A DNA stretch of 64,000 nt from Ectobius pallidus (taxonomy: Eukaryota > Arthropoda > Insecta > Blattodea > Ectobiidae), in NCBI GenBank assembly GCA_964059195.1, contig CAXKWD010000006.1, positions 16,201,629 through 16,265,628 on the forward strand, read 5' to 3'. The notes under the pieces were generated by a model, which was given only the letters and a program-made list of their open reading frames with translations, had not been told where the DNA came from and did not search any database. Both the position numbers and the translations under genes were made by a program. Positions 28,007 to 40,404 of this stretch are shown one piece after another (position 1 is the stretch's first letter; the number at the start of each line of letters is the position of its first letter).

Positions 28007-28190
28007 AAGAGTTTCTGAACTGCATAAAAGCAGGCATTTTCTGTATTCAGTCTACAATTAACTTCGGCCTTAATATTATTTCTATCTGTAATTATTGCTC
28101 CCAGATATTTGAAATTCTCCACTTGTTCGAAGGTTTTACCGGCTATTCTAATATTTTGTAGAGCATTATTTTGCCGTTTCATGACCATGT
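28007..28190 (-). pseudogene. RTE-like retrotransposon, internal RT fragment
   Basis: Minus-strand frame with IAGKTFEQVENFKYLGAIIT, then NCRLNTENACFYAVQKLL, the thumb-adjacent region of RTE/BovB-like RT. It lies on the same strand and in the right order to be the upstream part of 26262-26701. A stretch of roughly 40 codons between the two is absent even after the Penelope element is removed in thought. Confidence 0.7.
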
Positions 28191-28199
28191 ACTAGTTTT

Positions 28200-29215
28200 T
28201 TTTCCAATACACTATACATAATATAACTTACTAGTTATCAAGACTGTATATCTTTCATTATGCATTTATTTGCAACAACTAATGTGACATGTTTCTTTAA
28301 GCAAACAAGTAGGACAGACTGAACAGCTTCATGCCTCCGAAGCCATGATGACAAGCCATGATGACAAGCGAGTGAAATTAGGTTTGACAAGTTTGTTCAG
28401 GCTAAAGGAGAGAATCCTCACCCTATTGCGATTAAATGGACTAGCTTTGCACTATGACGAGGAAATCTCTGAATAGCCTTCATACAGCTGGAGCAGATTC
28501 GATTCCCGAGTTGTTTCCATCTTTGTCTCTCACTCGAAATTCTCTACAATGTACACCGTCTCCCCACTTGATGACGCAGTTTAGTTTGGAGCGATGAAAC
28601 AAAACAACTTAAGTTAAGCACTCTCAACCGATAATGGGTACTTCGTGTTTGTGACGTCATTATGTTTAACTGGATAGCTGGCAGCTACACCAACTGTACA
28701 GTATGATTGCGTACAAAATCTGATGTTACATAACTTTATCTTTCCCTTCATATGACAACAAAGAATAAGTGGGATTGCGTATTCAGTTGTGTAAGCTTCA
28801 TTCAGAAGCCGAGATGGTAGCCGTAACAGAATTTCTACAAAAAAAAAGTTTCAATTAAAAGTGTTGTATCTTAATAAAATCATTTCCTCCAAAGGTTGTA
28901 TAAAAGTAGTAGTAAAAGTAACTCAAAGACGTGGAATTTTAAGCACAAGTTTCTGCAGTTGTATGGAATTAAATTATGGGGTAATAGTTCTGGAGTTGTC
29001 ATATGTCAGAAGAAAGCTGTAAGGGTTATAGTATTTTCTAAAAGCGGAGGTAATTGTGTGGATTTTTAAACAGTTAAAAATAATTACCTTACACAAACTT
29101 AATCTTGGTCAAAGAAACTATACATCGTTACTCGTTAGGATCACTTATACATAGCTTCAGTAGGCCTATTAGAACTCAGAATAAACTAGATCTCAGACTT
29201 AGAAAGTGTACATAG
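28200..29215. other. No gene recognised
   Basis: AT-rich spacer. One small tandem duplication of about 15 bp (AGCCATGATGACA) near 28,340-28,372. Nothing else supportable. Confidence 0.5.
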
Positions 29216-29220
29216 TGAAC

Positions 29221-29290
29221 TGAACTCCGGCTTAGCGCAAATAGCCAAAGGTCCTGGGTTCAAGTCCCAGTGTCAGAGGAATTTTTCTCC
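29221..29290 (+). repeat. tRNA-derived SINE-like fragment
   Basis: Contains a good Pol III B box (GGTTCAAGTCC) inside a CTGGG...CCCAG stem, preceded by a degenerate A-box-like region. It lacks a full cloverleaf, so it is not a tRNA gene. Confidence 0.45.
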
Positions 29291-29749
29291 TATAATATTC
29301 TCATGTGATGTCCAACAGAGACAATAATCTGTCGTTCATGAATGCTTATATTCATACATAAGATAAAAAGCATTTATTATCATTATTATTAATAATATTA
29401 ACATTATTATTATCGTCAGTTATTATTACACCATATAGTACATTTCTTTCAAAATGTCCACAGTTGAGAGTAACTTCATTCTGATGAAGCTATGTCATGT
29501 TGCATTTTTAAACCATTATGACTTGGAAAAACCCAGTCACCTGAGATAATTAATATTTTGTGCTGCCTCTTCATGCTTCATCATATTACGGAACCAAGAA
29601 AATGATATGTTGTAAACAATGAAACCTGTGCCGTCTATATTTCGGCACTTGTTTAATAATTTCACAGACTATTTATATATATGTATATATTGATGTTTAT
29701 TTACTCACGTAATTATGTGGGTTTTGTTGACACGCACATTCACAGTTCT

Positions 29750-30540
29750 TTTCGGCAGCCATCCTTCTTTTGTTTTGGGTTCGCTCAACTATTAGTTCAT
29801 TAGTCTATTGGTAGTCAGCGCCTCCTATTTGGGTTTTGGGTTCGCGAGTTTGTTTTGTTTTGCTCAGCGCCTCTATCGGCCGCCCCGGTTCCATACTAAG
29901 GGGGCGTTTTTTCTGTGATGGAGTTCAAGTTTGACTTCGACCGAGAGCGGACGTTCTCCGCTATCTCCTCATGATGGACCTTCTTCTAACCGGTATGCCG
30001 TAAGTTATTTTTGTAATACCAGCTATTTCATTATGTTTGTTTGCTAATCTCTGTTCCTTTTTGCTGGTGGGTTTTCATAGTTTATTTCGGTTAGCCCACC
30101 AGCTTATGTTTTCGCTTTTGTTCGTTTTGCAGTTTATATCATTTCATGTTAGGTTATTTTTATTGTTTCTTTTGCGTTTCCTTTATTTTCGAGAAGGATG
30201 GCTCGCTCTGTTTGTACTGTTATTAATACTAGGCCTTATATGGCTCGCACCGTTTCTGCTATGAATATTACTAGGCCTTATGCCGTATTGCTATTTAGGC
30301 CCTCAGCCTATCCATGTGTCTTGCAACTTTTATCTTGTATCATTATGAATTCTAATGTAGGCCTATGTATGCATTTTACGCTGTCGTTATTGAAAACACT
30401 TTACAGCGTAATAAATTTTTGGAACTGTTCTCCTGGATTCTGTTTTCTAATTACTTTGTATTCCTTGCTTTTCCTCCAAATTGTTATAAATATTGTGCGG
30501 CTCTGGGAAAAACCCCCGTAGCACGCGTTTAATTTGCTCT
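29750..30540 (+). other. Pyrimidine-rich stretch with a possible first exon and a 42-bp tandem repeat
   Basis: A locally GC-rich segment (29,860-29,990, with CGGCCGCCCCGG) is followed by ATGATGGACC and a GTAAGT at about 30,000, so it could be a promoter with a short first exon of a host gene or transposon; no second exon is evident. At 30198-30282 a 42-bp unit (ATGGCTCGCWC...ACTAGGCCTTAT) is repeated twice in tandem. Frames here are low-complexity. Confidence 0.3.
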
Positions 30541-30544
30541 GATT

Positions 30545-32850
30545 CAACATTTAAAACGGGACATCAGAAAAAGTGTATTATACTTACCTTAATATGTGTG
30601 TGCTGTGCACCACCTAACATAAGCGTGAATGCTTAAGTTCTAGATACAATAACTTATTGTAACTTCGACAATGAATGCTACGGATGTCTTAAAGTAAAGT
30701 GCAATGCACATGTGGAAGAATTAAAAAATTTATAGCTGAAAGTGACGAAATAATGCTGGAAGATACCATTATTAGGCCTACTTCTCAAATTTGTATTATG
30801 TTATGTAGGCCTATGCTATTTTTAAATTAAGACATAATATTAAAAATTTTCTTCATAAAATTATCTCTTTTTCCGGAATTACAGTTCAGATTTTAGAATA
30901 TAGCTGACTCGATTCTTCAGCCACATTATAGGAATTAGTCTTCAAGATTCTTCAAGACTCTCTCCATTTTGCTCATAACCCTTTGTGTTCATAGAATTTT
31001 TATAAATAGAAAGGAAGTCCTTTAAATATATTTGCTTTAAAAATCTACTACAAAAAATATATCAAAATTGGAAATTTGGAAAAATCTCAACTTAAAAATA
31101 TATAGCTCTTAGAAATGTTTTGATTTGGCGAGTCCAATCGGTACCCTTAATTTAAGGCAGATATATATCTGAGATATCTATTGTCAGCTGGCACTACAGT
31201 CATGCATTCATTACTGCTTAAGTAACGTCAAGCTTCTTAGCACAGTCGGTAGTCAGATAACGAGAAAGAAAAAATGTTTGAATGAAAACTGGAATGTTGT
31301 TCAATACACTCTGTTTTCAGACCTGTTTTAATACTCATGGAAACATAATAATTTTTACAAGAATAATTCTATGCGTGGTGATGTATTTATTATGTGTTTG
31401 TATGTATTTTTTGCACGATGTAACTAATTAGAGGTACTTACGAATATTGTTGCCGTGGATCGTGACTTGACATTCCCACACGCAATCTGGTTGGTATGGA
31501 AACAAAAGAAATCTCAGTGCTGAAAAATTACAAAAAGCTCTAGTGCCGTAAGTAAAACCATCACAATACAAGCCTTTATTGAAGGCCGGAACCAAGGCCC
31601 CCAGTTTGTGGGGACAAATGTTCCGTCCCCATAACAACCAACACATGCGAATCACTTTTTAAAATATAACATCTATCTTCAATAATGTATATGCATAATA
31701 TTTTAAGCTAATATCTTAATTAATATAATTAAATTTATGTAAATAATCATAGTGAAAAAATAGCATACTCGTTCCGCAAGGGCATAACGGACCTCGATCC
31801 TTATGTACCGCTTACGGAACTAGTATCGCAATATACTATATGGGCATTGCAATTGAGTTTCGTACCCAGTGGCAGTGATGCCAATTGCAGGAAGAAAACT
31901 TTGAAGATTGCTATGAATGCTTATTCCAATAACTATGCTACACCTTATATTCCAAATAAAGTATAATGGAATTGAACCAATACATGTCAATTATAATGAA
32001 TTAAATAATTATATGTCAAGTTATAGTGACATTAAATAAATGCATGTGAGGTTAAATGATTAAACTAAAGCATTACTAAAAGAGACAAGATGAGAAGGTA
32101 ATATGGTATTCAGTGTGAGAAACAGAACTTTTTTCAGGAGGAAGCTTTTCTGTCTGCAAAGCAACTTTTCAAGATGTTGGAGAACTTAGAACTTTGCCAA
32201 TCCTGGTGTAACATATGGTGAAAGAATCATAAAAACCTTATGTTGTGTTTTGGCCTTCCCGAGAGAGGGATACTCAATGCGATGAAATGTGTTCCCATAA
32301 TATCCATATCACACCCACAAGAGCTGCAGTCCATCTTCCTATCATGAGCAATCTGATGTTCGTTAAATTGGTTAGTCCTCTAACCTGTGGGTTAGTGAAC
32401 ACAGACAGCTGCTACTGGTACCAAGAATAAAGTAAGAAGGCATGAATGATGTCAATTTGAAAACTGTTATAATCCTAGGTAATGTTAATTACTACTTTTT
32501 TATAATTGTTCATTCCACAGCCGTTGAAAATAAATAATTAGGTAGCTTGTATTGGAAACTTGAGTTAATGTCACTGTATTGGGTGAACTGGGGTGAAATG
32601 CAGTATCAGCAGGTAACTATACAATATAAGTAGCATTATTCACTGCACTTCTCTCATAACACGGAAATACACAGGTATTATAAATAATAAACATGTTTGC
32701 CATTAAAACGAATGCTGGATGTTTGAAAAGAAGAAGAACATGTTATTATGGATTATTACCAGTGCTGATAATATTTTTCATTCAACTCCCTTTGGGCTAT
32801 AGACAAGCTGAAATATAAAATGGGTGAATGAAATCGAAATACACTGATAG
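30545..32850. other. No gene recognised
   Basis: AT-rich sequence with scattered AGGCCTA motifs, short frames only. Nothing identifiable on either strand. Confidence 0.5.
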
Positions 32851-32860
32851 GATAATCACG

Positions 32861-33393
32861 GTTGTGTGCACATCGGCACAGTCGCATTTTCGTGCACATC
32901 GGCATAGCATTTCTATCTTACAATATCATCGTGCTCATCGCCAAACACCCCTCGTGAACTTGGGGTAAGGGTGGACATAGAGACAAAGTTGGAATTACGT
33001 TATCGTATTGAATGCAATGGAGTTCACAGTAACTGCTAGACAGACAGAAAGACAAACACTTCCTTTTATTATTATAGATACATACTGTGTACATTAATAT
33101 TATAATCATTCATAAGTGTCTGCCTGCGATTGAATGAGACTTTGAATTAACCTAACCTAACCTAACCTAATCTAATCTAACCTAACCTAACCTAACCTAA
33201 CCTGACTTAACCTATCTACGATATCAACGGCCGGTTTCCTTAGCCTCGGTAGCATGAGGTGCTGCCTTGGAGCCGTTGTGAAGGAGGCTGTAGGTTTCAG
33301 TCTCTATGTTCACCTCTACCCCGAACGCGGTGTGTGGCGATGAGCACGATAACCATTACAAGATAAAAGTACAGTGCCGATGTGCACGACACC
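32861..33393. mobile_element. MULE/foldback-like element with long TIRs enclosing telomere-type repeats
   Basis: The left arm (32861 to about 32983) and right arm (about 33298 to 33393) are inverted copies of about 100 bp, sharing GTGCACATCGGCAC, TTATCTTG/TTACAAT-type sequence and ATCGTGCTCATCGCCA. Perfect 9-bp direct repeats ATAATCACG flank it (32852-32860, 33394-33402). Nine-base duplications and long TIRs fit Mutator-like elements. No transposase is inside. Confidence 0.75.
33149..33213. repeat. Interstitial (CCTAA)n telomere-type repeats
   Basis: About 13 units of CCTAA with TCTAA, CCTGA and CTTAA variants. The complement TTAGG is the common arthropod telomere repeat. Confidence 0.9.
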
Positions 33394-33499
33394 ATAATCA
33401 CGTATGTAATACTTTGCTTTCATGCAGCATAGTGTTGAAGCACAATAACCCTGCACACCCGGTCACAAGGCTCACAATATGACGTAAATGAGGTCGATC

Positions 33500-33600
33500 G
33501 TTCAGAATAACCAGTTGGTAAAGCATCGGTTCATGGAGGTGAATGTCGTGGATTCGAATCTCAGTGTGATAGAAATTATTCTCTTAATTTATTTTCATAC
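33500..33600 (+). repeat. tRNA-derived SINE-like repeat
   Basis: An A-box-like AACCAGTTGGTAAAGC is followed at tRNA-like distance by a B-box-like GGATTCGAATCTC. The rest does not fold as a tRNA. Confidence 0.5.
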
Positions 33601-34344
33601 CTTTACTGTATTGTTTTCTTCGCTCTGAAAAATTCACAACTGGTAAAATTTTCTACATGTGGAATTATCTAGCCGAATACATCTTGTATTGAGTTTTATT
33701 GAGATAATTTAATTGAGCTTGCGAACAACACTTCAACTCGCTGCTTTTAACGAGTTCTTGCTCTCAGAAAAACGCATAGGCTAAGACAACACGCAATCGC
33801 TGCAACAGACAACGCAGTTCCAGAAATAGCAACGCTTAGAACAGACATGTTTTCTTCATAGCTTGCTGAATAATCATCGTTACATGTCATATCGCTTGAG
33901 CAAGGATTTGTTATTAAATTAAATTAGAATGAAATCACTATCTTTAACTAAACGTATATGGCATATCTTGTAATTATATTGAAAATCATTATATTACTTA
34001 CCGAGCATATCTTCCATCGGCAGGCCCATTTCACTTAAACGAGACACTTAAGACACCTGAAAATAAACTCTCTCTCGACGCAAATCAGCCAAACCCCCAA
34101 GACCCCGTAAAGATTGGAGGAAAAAGCCCGAACTAAGACTCTGGAATCATACGAACTTCCGAATGTTCCCAAATGGAGAACGGAAGCAGAAAGCAACATG
34201 GTTGCAAACAAATGCACCACGACTAAAGCAAGGCATGATATCATACATTTATTACGTACATCTGGCTGCATTATAGTCAAGGCACTCAGTGATTAGCAAC
34301 GCGGCTTTTTAGTATAGTCATGATTTCCAATTTAAAAGCATGTT

Positions 34345-34555
34345 ACTTTAAATTAATCGTTACTCCTGTACCGATCAACCGATTTGTTCCAAAATAGTTA
34401 GGTATCTTGCCACGTTATAAACACGTGTACAAAGTTTCACGAAAATACGATAAAGCGTATTCGAGTTATCCCGCGTACAGACACACGGACAGACGGACAT
34501 ACTTTTCCCGTCCTCCATACAATCTCATAAAGTACCATACTGGCACTTAATAAAT
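34345..34555 (+). repeat. Dispersed repeat with CAGACAGACGGAC core (copy 1)
   Basis: Shares with 41700-42080 the succession ACCGATTTGTTC, ACAAAGTTTCA.GAAAAT, AAAGCGTATT.GAGTTAT, ACAGACACACGGACAGACGG and CATAAAGTACC.TACTGGCAC. It is a non-coding interspersed repeat; its class is unclear. Confidence 0.7.
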
Positions 34556-34559
34556 TGAA

Positions 34560-35540
34560 AACCAGTGTGCGAATATATCAATATAATATAGGAATTGTTT
34601 CAAACCACTGTATTTCGGATCTGTTCACATTACAACCCAGGAACAATAGAAAGATAGCCACAGTTTGGTTTTATTGGTTTTCGTTCATTCGTAGTTAAAT
34701 GTTATTTACTAATAATCCTGTTAGTATAAAAAGAGGAAGTACGATTAAACTAAACATAAAAATGAAGTCGCATCAAGTGTGAAACCAGGCGTGTAAAATA
34801 GCATCAACAAATTCACTCAAAATGCCCTGCGAGCTGTAAAACGTAAATAAATGTTTACTGGAATCAGTGAACCACCGCCGATATCAGTAATTGCTGCATT
34901 ATGTTATCGAGTTCTATAAGCGACTGCGATACAATCGAAATTCATTAACAGTAAGCAAAACCAAATTGAAGGGACATCGCTGTGCATTATCAGTATTCAT
35001 ATTAATATGTAGATAACAGCTCAATCCAGCCAACACAATAGTGAGCTTACGTTCTCATCTCTATGTCAATATTATCACTTAAAATGTAGATTAACTTTGT
35101 TAGTTGTTGTATCTTTTCCTTCAACTATTCCACTCATAAGCCGCCTGTTTGACATTGACCAATAACGTTTAGCAATTACTACGATATAGACCAATCACGA
35201 TCCTTTATCTTGTAATATCCTTCCTCGGATCGCAAGCATGCAATTTTATCTGATAAAAAGTCAGCTCGTTACTGGACACGTAAGGCATTGTGCTGTGATC
35301 AATATGTCGTATGCTGCCTTTGAGCATAATGAAGACACGTTATTTTATGCAACTTAACTTGATTGGAAATTGAAATAATATAAATGTCCATTGATTAAAA
35401 GCACAATTTCGATTCGGTGCAAGCCAGTTCGTGTGCTTTTATAGCGTTTTGACGCAAGCAACTACCACGATGCCCTCCATGTTGTGATTCGCACTATTGG
35501 TAACATTGGGAAATCCAATCGATTCGTGGACTATTCATTC
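34560..35540. other. No gene recognised
   Basis: AT-rich spacer without repeats or domains that I can identify. Confidence 0.45.
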
Positions 35541-35549
35541 ATCTTATAT

Positions 35550-36260
35550 GCCGTGATCTTAGGAACTCTATCTTCCTCACTTCCCAGAGAGATGAAATAA
35601 AACCACTCATTATTCCTTCTTAGAACCAAAATGAAGCAAGGAAAAAGTGGCTGATTTACAGAGATCCACAAGCCAAGAGGGCTTACTATGCTATCAAAGA
35701 GCCTCCAGGAAGCTGTACAAACTTCAGAGAATAAATTCGTTCGCAGATAAAGTCTAATCACTAAAACCAAGCCGAAAGTAATTCTGGAATGCAACAAAAC
35801 ATTTACTAGGCAAACAAAATCATAGAAAAACTCTCCCGTAGAAAAATCAGATCATCAAATGGTTTACAATGAAGTAAAAAAGCCAGAATATCTGTTCAAA
35901 CATTTAATTCCTGTTAAAACCGAGTTACTAGCCATATATCTCCTCATATGATCTTACATTACCTCTGGATGCGAAGTGTGGGGACAAGCGATCTATATGC
36001 AGAACAATCACAGGCGCAGACTTTTACTTCACAATTACTCGACCTAGAAATAGACCTAGTGATCTAGAAATAACAAAGTTCAGTGACCTAATAAAAGACT
36101 TGCAACAAATATATAGACTTAAGCTGGCAACTTATTCCAACCTTCTCATAACATAACTTTTAACTTAAATCCTGTAGAGAACAACGTTACACCTTTATGA
36201 CTTTAGAACACCCAAACATTCATCAAGGCAAACTTCATCTCTGATGAACAAGACATACTA
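35550..36260 (+). pseudogene. Decayed jockey-like non-LTR retrotransposon ORF2 fragment
   Basis: Pieces in different plus-strand frames keep the order seen in jockey-type ORF2: SRKLYKLQRINS and FWNATKHLLGKQNHRKTLP (linker before RT), then, with the RT core missing, TSGCEVWGQA and RTITGADFYF...LEITKFSDLIKDLQQIYRLKL (C-terminal region). Multiple stops and frame changes and a large internal gap make it an old relic. Confidence 0.45.
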
Positions 36261-37360
36261 AATACCAGCTTCTAAGTTGAGCAGTATCTTTCTCTTAAAA
36301 AAATGTATTTTCTTGTAAAAGGCAAAGATCCATGATCACTGGTACTGTATATACAGTGCTTGTAAAAACACCATCAAATAAATAAATAAGCTTGTACTTT
36401 AACAGTTTTCTCAAAACGAACGAAATGAACTAAATTGAATATAATATTAACATAAACACGAATAAAATTGATTTTATTTTAAATATAGGTTGTTTATTGT
36501 GCAGTTTGATTTACTGCTCTCATGGTTTCAAGAACGTCTTGGATTCGATAGTATTTAAAATGAAAATATGTTTCGAAATGGATTTCATAGTCATGCCGTT
36601 ACGTCACATGGAAGTAGAGTATTATAGTGTGGTCGAATAAAAATTCTTATTGAAATATATTTAAGAAACTCTGATTACCCAAGTTATCAGCTACATAAAA
36701 CCTTAAGCGGTCTTGGGACTGATAGTCTAACTATCTTGGTTTAAGAATTAACAGACTACGAACGAATCTTTAACAGAAATAACGATTCTTTTCATTGGCT
36801 TTGGAATTCAGTTTAAGTTTGCTTTCGGTAATTTGTAGTTTTATATAAAAAGCTCTCATGTCTTGGATCATTCAAACACAGATGAAAGAATTTGCTCTAC
36901 TGGAGCAGATCACTGGTTAGTTGTGAACAGATCTGAAGCAGAACGTTTACCTGGCTCTGACAACAGAAATTTAATATAGACAAAAGATAAATCTGGGAGC
37001 TTGTAAAATAGACGAAAAACTAGGGTACAAAAATAGAAACATCTGTACATTATCAGATTAGAAAGCTAACTTTTCTGTGTGATAATTGAAGACGAAGCTA
37101 TTCCCAGACCACTTCTCACAGAGCATGGTGCTTGAAATGACATGTTCTGATGTAGTTTCGTTCCATAACGTGCAAACAATATTACGATCATCATTTAGAT
37201 AACATAACATCCTCTCGGTGGCCAAACTGAGGAATCCACAGCAGCGAGAAGATCTTTGTCTATATGACAGGAAACAATACATTTTCCTTTTTTACCAGTA
37301 TTGTTAACGTATGAGTTTTAGGACGTATATTTGGAAATAGGACAATTTGAATTTGATATG
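36260..37360. other. No gene recognised
   Basis: AT-rich spacer with short frames only. Confidence 0.45.
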
Positions 37361-37368
37361 TCCTACAT

Positions 37369-38497
37369 CAGGGGAAGTCAACTACGTCTTGTGATGACGT
37401 TTGTGGAGCAAGAGCATGCGGATCCCTTGTGTGTGACGTCAGCAAGAGCGCACGGTAGTAGGGGTGTTTAGAGTACGCTAGAGCTAGGTACTAGAGGACC
37501 TATTCACTTTAGCTCTGTGGGTAGAACAACTTCTGGTTGGAAATACGGAGCTTTTTCCAAAGTTATTGCAAGTACGCAATCCTGATAGTGTTCTCTCTGC
37601 AGAACATGTGTTAGTTCTGCAAAACATTCTTCTTCAGTTCGAATCGAGGTTTCAGGATGTGGAAAACCTTTCTCCAATGTTTAAACTTTTTGCTACCCCA
37701 TATTCAGTTAATGTCAAAGACGTTCCTTGCCGGTATCAGTTGGAACTGCTAAACTTACAATGCGACGATCTGTTAAGGGACAAATAGGCCTACGAACGTA
37801 AAGTGGTCTTGGGTAACTTTTACAGAAATTTCTCTGAAACCAGATTCCCGAGACTTGCCGCACGAATATTATGTAATTTTGGATCGACATATGTGGCCGA
37901 ACAATTTTTTTCACTAATGAAACGTGCAAAGCTCAAATCAAGAAGTACATTGTTAAATCACAACCTAATGTAGTCTTCGATTAAATATTGCTCAAACATT
38001 ACGTCCCAACATTGATAAACTTGTTAAAGAAAAAGAGACAGGAAAGTCAGAAAATTGTTACTGTAATCTTGTATCATCTAAGGTGCAGACGAGCTTGTAT
38101 GGTAATTAATTCAGTTCATTTTTTAAATTATTTTTATAGTAGTGAATTATGTTAATTCAAATGATAGTATTGTCTATTTTTGTCAAAGAACATAGATTTT
38201 GTGGAAAGGCAATTGTTCTCACAGAATAGAAAAATAGAATTATTTATAATATGTTAAACTGCTGCGCTGTAATTAACCGATAAACTATCAAAAAAAATCG
38301 ATTGATGTTTCATTAACTCGGAAACACGTATTACGTAAGTTCTAACCCCCTAAATTCCCGCTGCCCGCAATACTAATGCCCCTCTCTTCCCCCCTGTTCA
38401 CTGATGCCTACATTTCACATGCTCCTCGCAGAGATATAACGCGAGCAGTGAGAGCAGAAAGCAGTGACGTCACAGAGCAAGCTTCTGTCTTCCCCTG
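37369..38497 (+). mobile_element. hAT transposon, internally deleted, with perfect 8-bp target duplication
   Basis: Ends CAGGGGAAG...CTTCCCCTG with 8-bp TCCTACAT on both sides (37361-37368, 38498-38505). The interior encodes the C-terminal part of a hAT transposase; the N-terminal and most catalytic parts are absent. Confidence 0.85.
37566..38070 (+). pseudogene. hAT transposase C-terminal remnant
   Basis: Frame from 37566 gives FKLFATPYSVNVKDVPCRYQ and LELLNLQCDDLL, then a stop. It continues after that with NFYRNFSETRFPRLAARIL, FGSTYVAEQFFSLMKRAKLK (the hAT dimerisation/insertion region 'YxCEQxFSxMK') and, after a frame change near 37,970, SLRLNIAQTLRPNIDKLV. It resembles the ZBED5/EPM2AIP1-type hAT families found in animals. 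Stops and the frame change inactivate it. Confidence 0.75.
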
Positions 38498-38514
38498 TCC
38501 TACATCATCTAAAC

Positions 38515-39072
38515 CAGCGGTTCCCAACCGGTGGGTCGCGGAAGGATTACAGGTGGATCGCGACTCGATCCTAAAACAATCAGAAACCATCGAATAAACC
38601 ATCAGAAAAGATAAGAAAAATCGAAACAAATCAAATTGTGTTTTGTTTGTTTTCTTGGTACTTGGTATAGTATTCGTACTTAAAAACAGCAATTTTGCCT
38701 GAAAAATTAAAATCTTCTTCGTATAGTTTTATAATTGTTGTTTTTATCTTCACCTAGGAACACTTGTTAGTGAATATGAAACAACTTGTTGTATATATTC
38801 CAAACATATATCTATTGTTAAATAAATAACTGTTTTGCTACAAAGTGCTTATATTTTGTCAACCATTTTGAAATCAGAATACAAAATGTTTGTTAGTAAT
38901 CAATCTGTATCTTCAAAAAAGCATAATATATAAGCTTATATACATTTGCAGTATTTGATGGTAAATTATATATAAATAAGGAAGTGACATGATACAAATA
39001 AGGTTTTTTAGTCCACCAAGGACCGATGGACCGATTGGAGGTATTCCAGCTGAAAAAGGTTGGGAACCACTG
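38515..39072. mobile_element. Non-autonomous hAT element with 8-bp target duplication
   Basis: TIRs CAGCGGTTCCCAACC / GGTTGGGAACCACTG (one mismatch over 15 bp) and a perfect ATCTAAAC duplication (38507-38514, 39073-39080). Contains no transposase frame. It sits one base beyond the target duplication of the preceding hAT element. Confidence 0.9.
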
Positions 39073-39080
39073 ATCTAAAC

Positions 39081-39520
39081 TATGATATGCCTATTTGAAT
39101 TGTAATATAGGCCACAAAGGAAATACGCTTGTATAACTTACCCCATTAAAAGTGACTTATGATGCTTGTCACTTTGCTAGATTCGAGCCGCGGTGTGAGA
39201 ATATCCGCCATCAATCACTCGCACAGCTCACAATTCCGATGCTTTCCGCTTAAACCGTCTCATGTTTAAGCTGTTTCTTCCCTCTAGGCTTTTTCCACTG
39301 TGCTATACTACAATGTTATTATACGGTAATTACTGACTTCACACTTGCACTTATTCAATTTCTTGTGACTTCTGTTTTTGTTCCTATCCACAGGAACGTT
39401 ATGGATCTGTTTCGCTCTGATCATGTGATCCACACATTGTTTCTATGTTTACTTTCTCTTCTCTTATGACTACTTTAAGTAGAGGAAGTTTTGTGCACAA
39501 CCCCGTTTTACTAAAGTCTG
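39081..39520. other. No gene recognised
   Basis: Spacer between the hAT element and a short inverted repeat; short frames only. Confidence 0.4.
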
Positions 39521-39526
39521 GGCGTT

Positions 39527-39647
39527 CTAAGAAGGAAACCTCGAGTAAACAAAACCAGTACATCTGTCTCACTCTAGCACATTACTCGTATGACTTAAGA
39601 GTGAGACAGACGTACTGGTGGTTGTTTCCTTCAGGTTTCCTTCTTAG
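39527..39647. repeat. 121-bp foldback/MITE-like inverted repeat
   Basis: Arms of about 48-50 bp (39527-39574 and 39598-39647) are inverted copies beginning CTAAGAAGGAAACCT and including CCAGTACRTCTGTCTCACTCT, with a loop of about 23 bp. No clear target duplication. Confidence 0.75.
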
Positions 39648-39659
39648 CTATTCTCGGGT

Positions 39660-40390
39660 ATAATTTTAAGGTTCCCTGTAATCAAGAATACAGTTTTCGC
39701 AGACGACACATGCTAAAATAACAAAGAACTACACGTTATATGTTTGTTTAATGCTTCTTGGGAATTTTATATGACGGTGGATGGCAATCTGCTCTCACTT
39801 TTACCGCCACATTATATAAAATTTATAATTTTTGAGACCTTCTACAAAACACCCTAAATATTTTGTTCAAAATGTTTATGCATAGTGAATAAACTTTCAT
39901 TTCATACATTCTATTTCGTAAATTCCCTGAAGTTTAGATATAAACTGCACAAACTTTTATTTCAATTCGCGCTTCGTAAATAAGAAGGCTGTGAATATGT
40001 AGTTGCAGAATGGGGCCGATTACTCTATAATGCAGTATAAATGTAGAGAAAGCCAAGTGCTAATGTGGCACTGTGTACAACATGTCATCCCTGCACTTAG
40101 CCATGACAATACAGGGCTGCTTTGTTATATCACCACAATCCATGTTTGTTCCATTATCACAACCCTAATGACATACTGCAAGTTCCTAATCCGAGATGTT
40201 TGCTATTCCAATGCTAAGCGTTTGATAATAGGCTCACAGAGAAGCTAGTCCCAACCTGTGAACTTGATACTTAGCAATAACTTAGAAATAGCCATTTCTT
40301 CGTAAACTCTGTACAACGTACATCATTTCCTTGCATACAAGATCTCACCAGTTTATTGGAAACCTGTACCAGTCTGCACCAACACCACGA
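39660..40390. other. No gene recognised
   Basis: AT-rich spacer, short frames only. Confidence 0.4.
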
Positions 40391-40404
40391 TTACTGGTAA
40401 TAAT

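Noticed and set aside
29221..29290. tRNA gene
   Set aside because: A good B box but no complete cloverleaf or proper acceptor stem; better read as a SINE fragment.
33149..33213. True chromosome end
   Set aside because: The block is short, degenerate and enclosed between the arms of an inverted-repeat element with target duplications.
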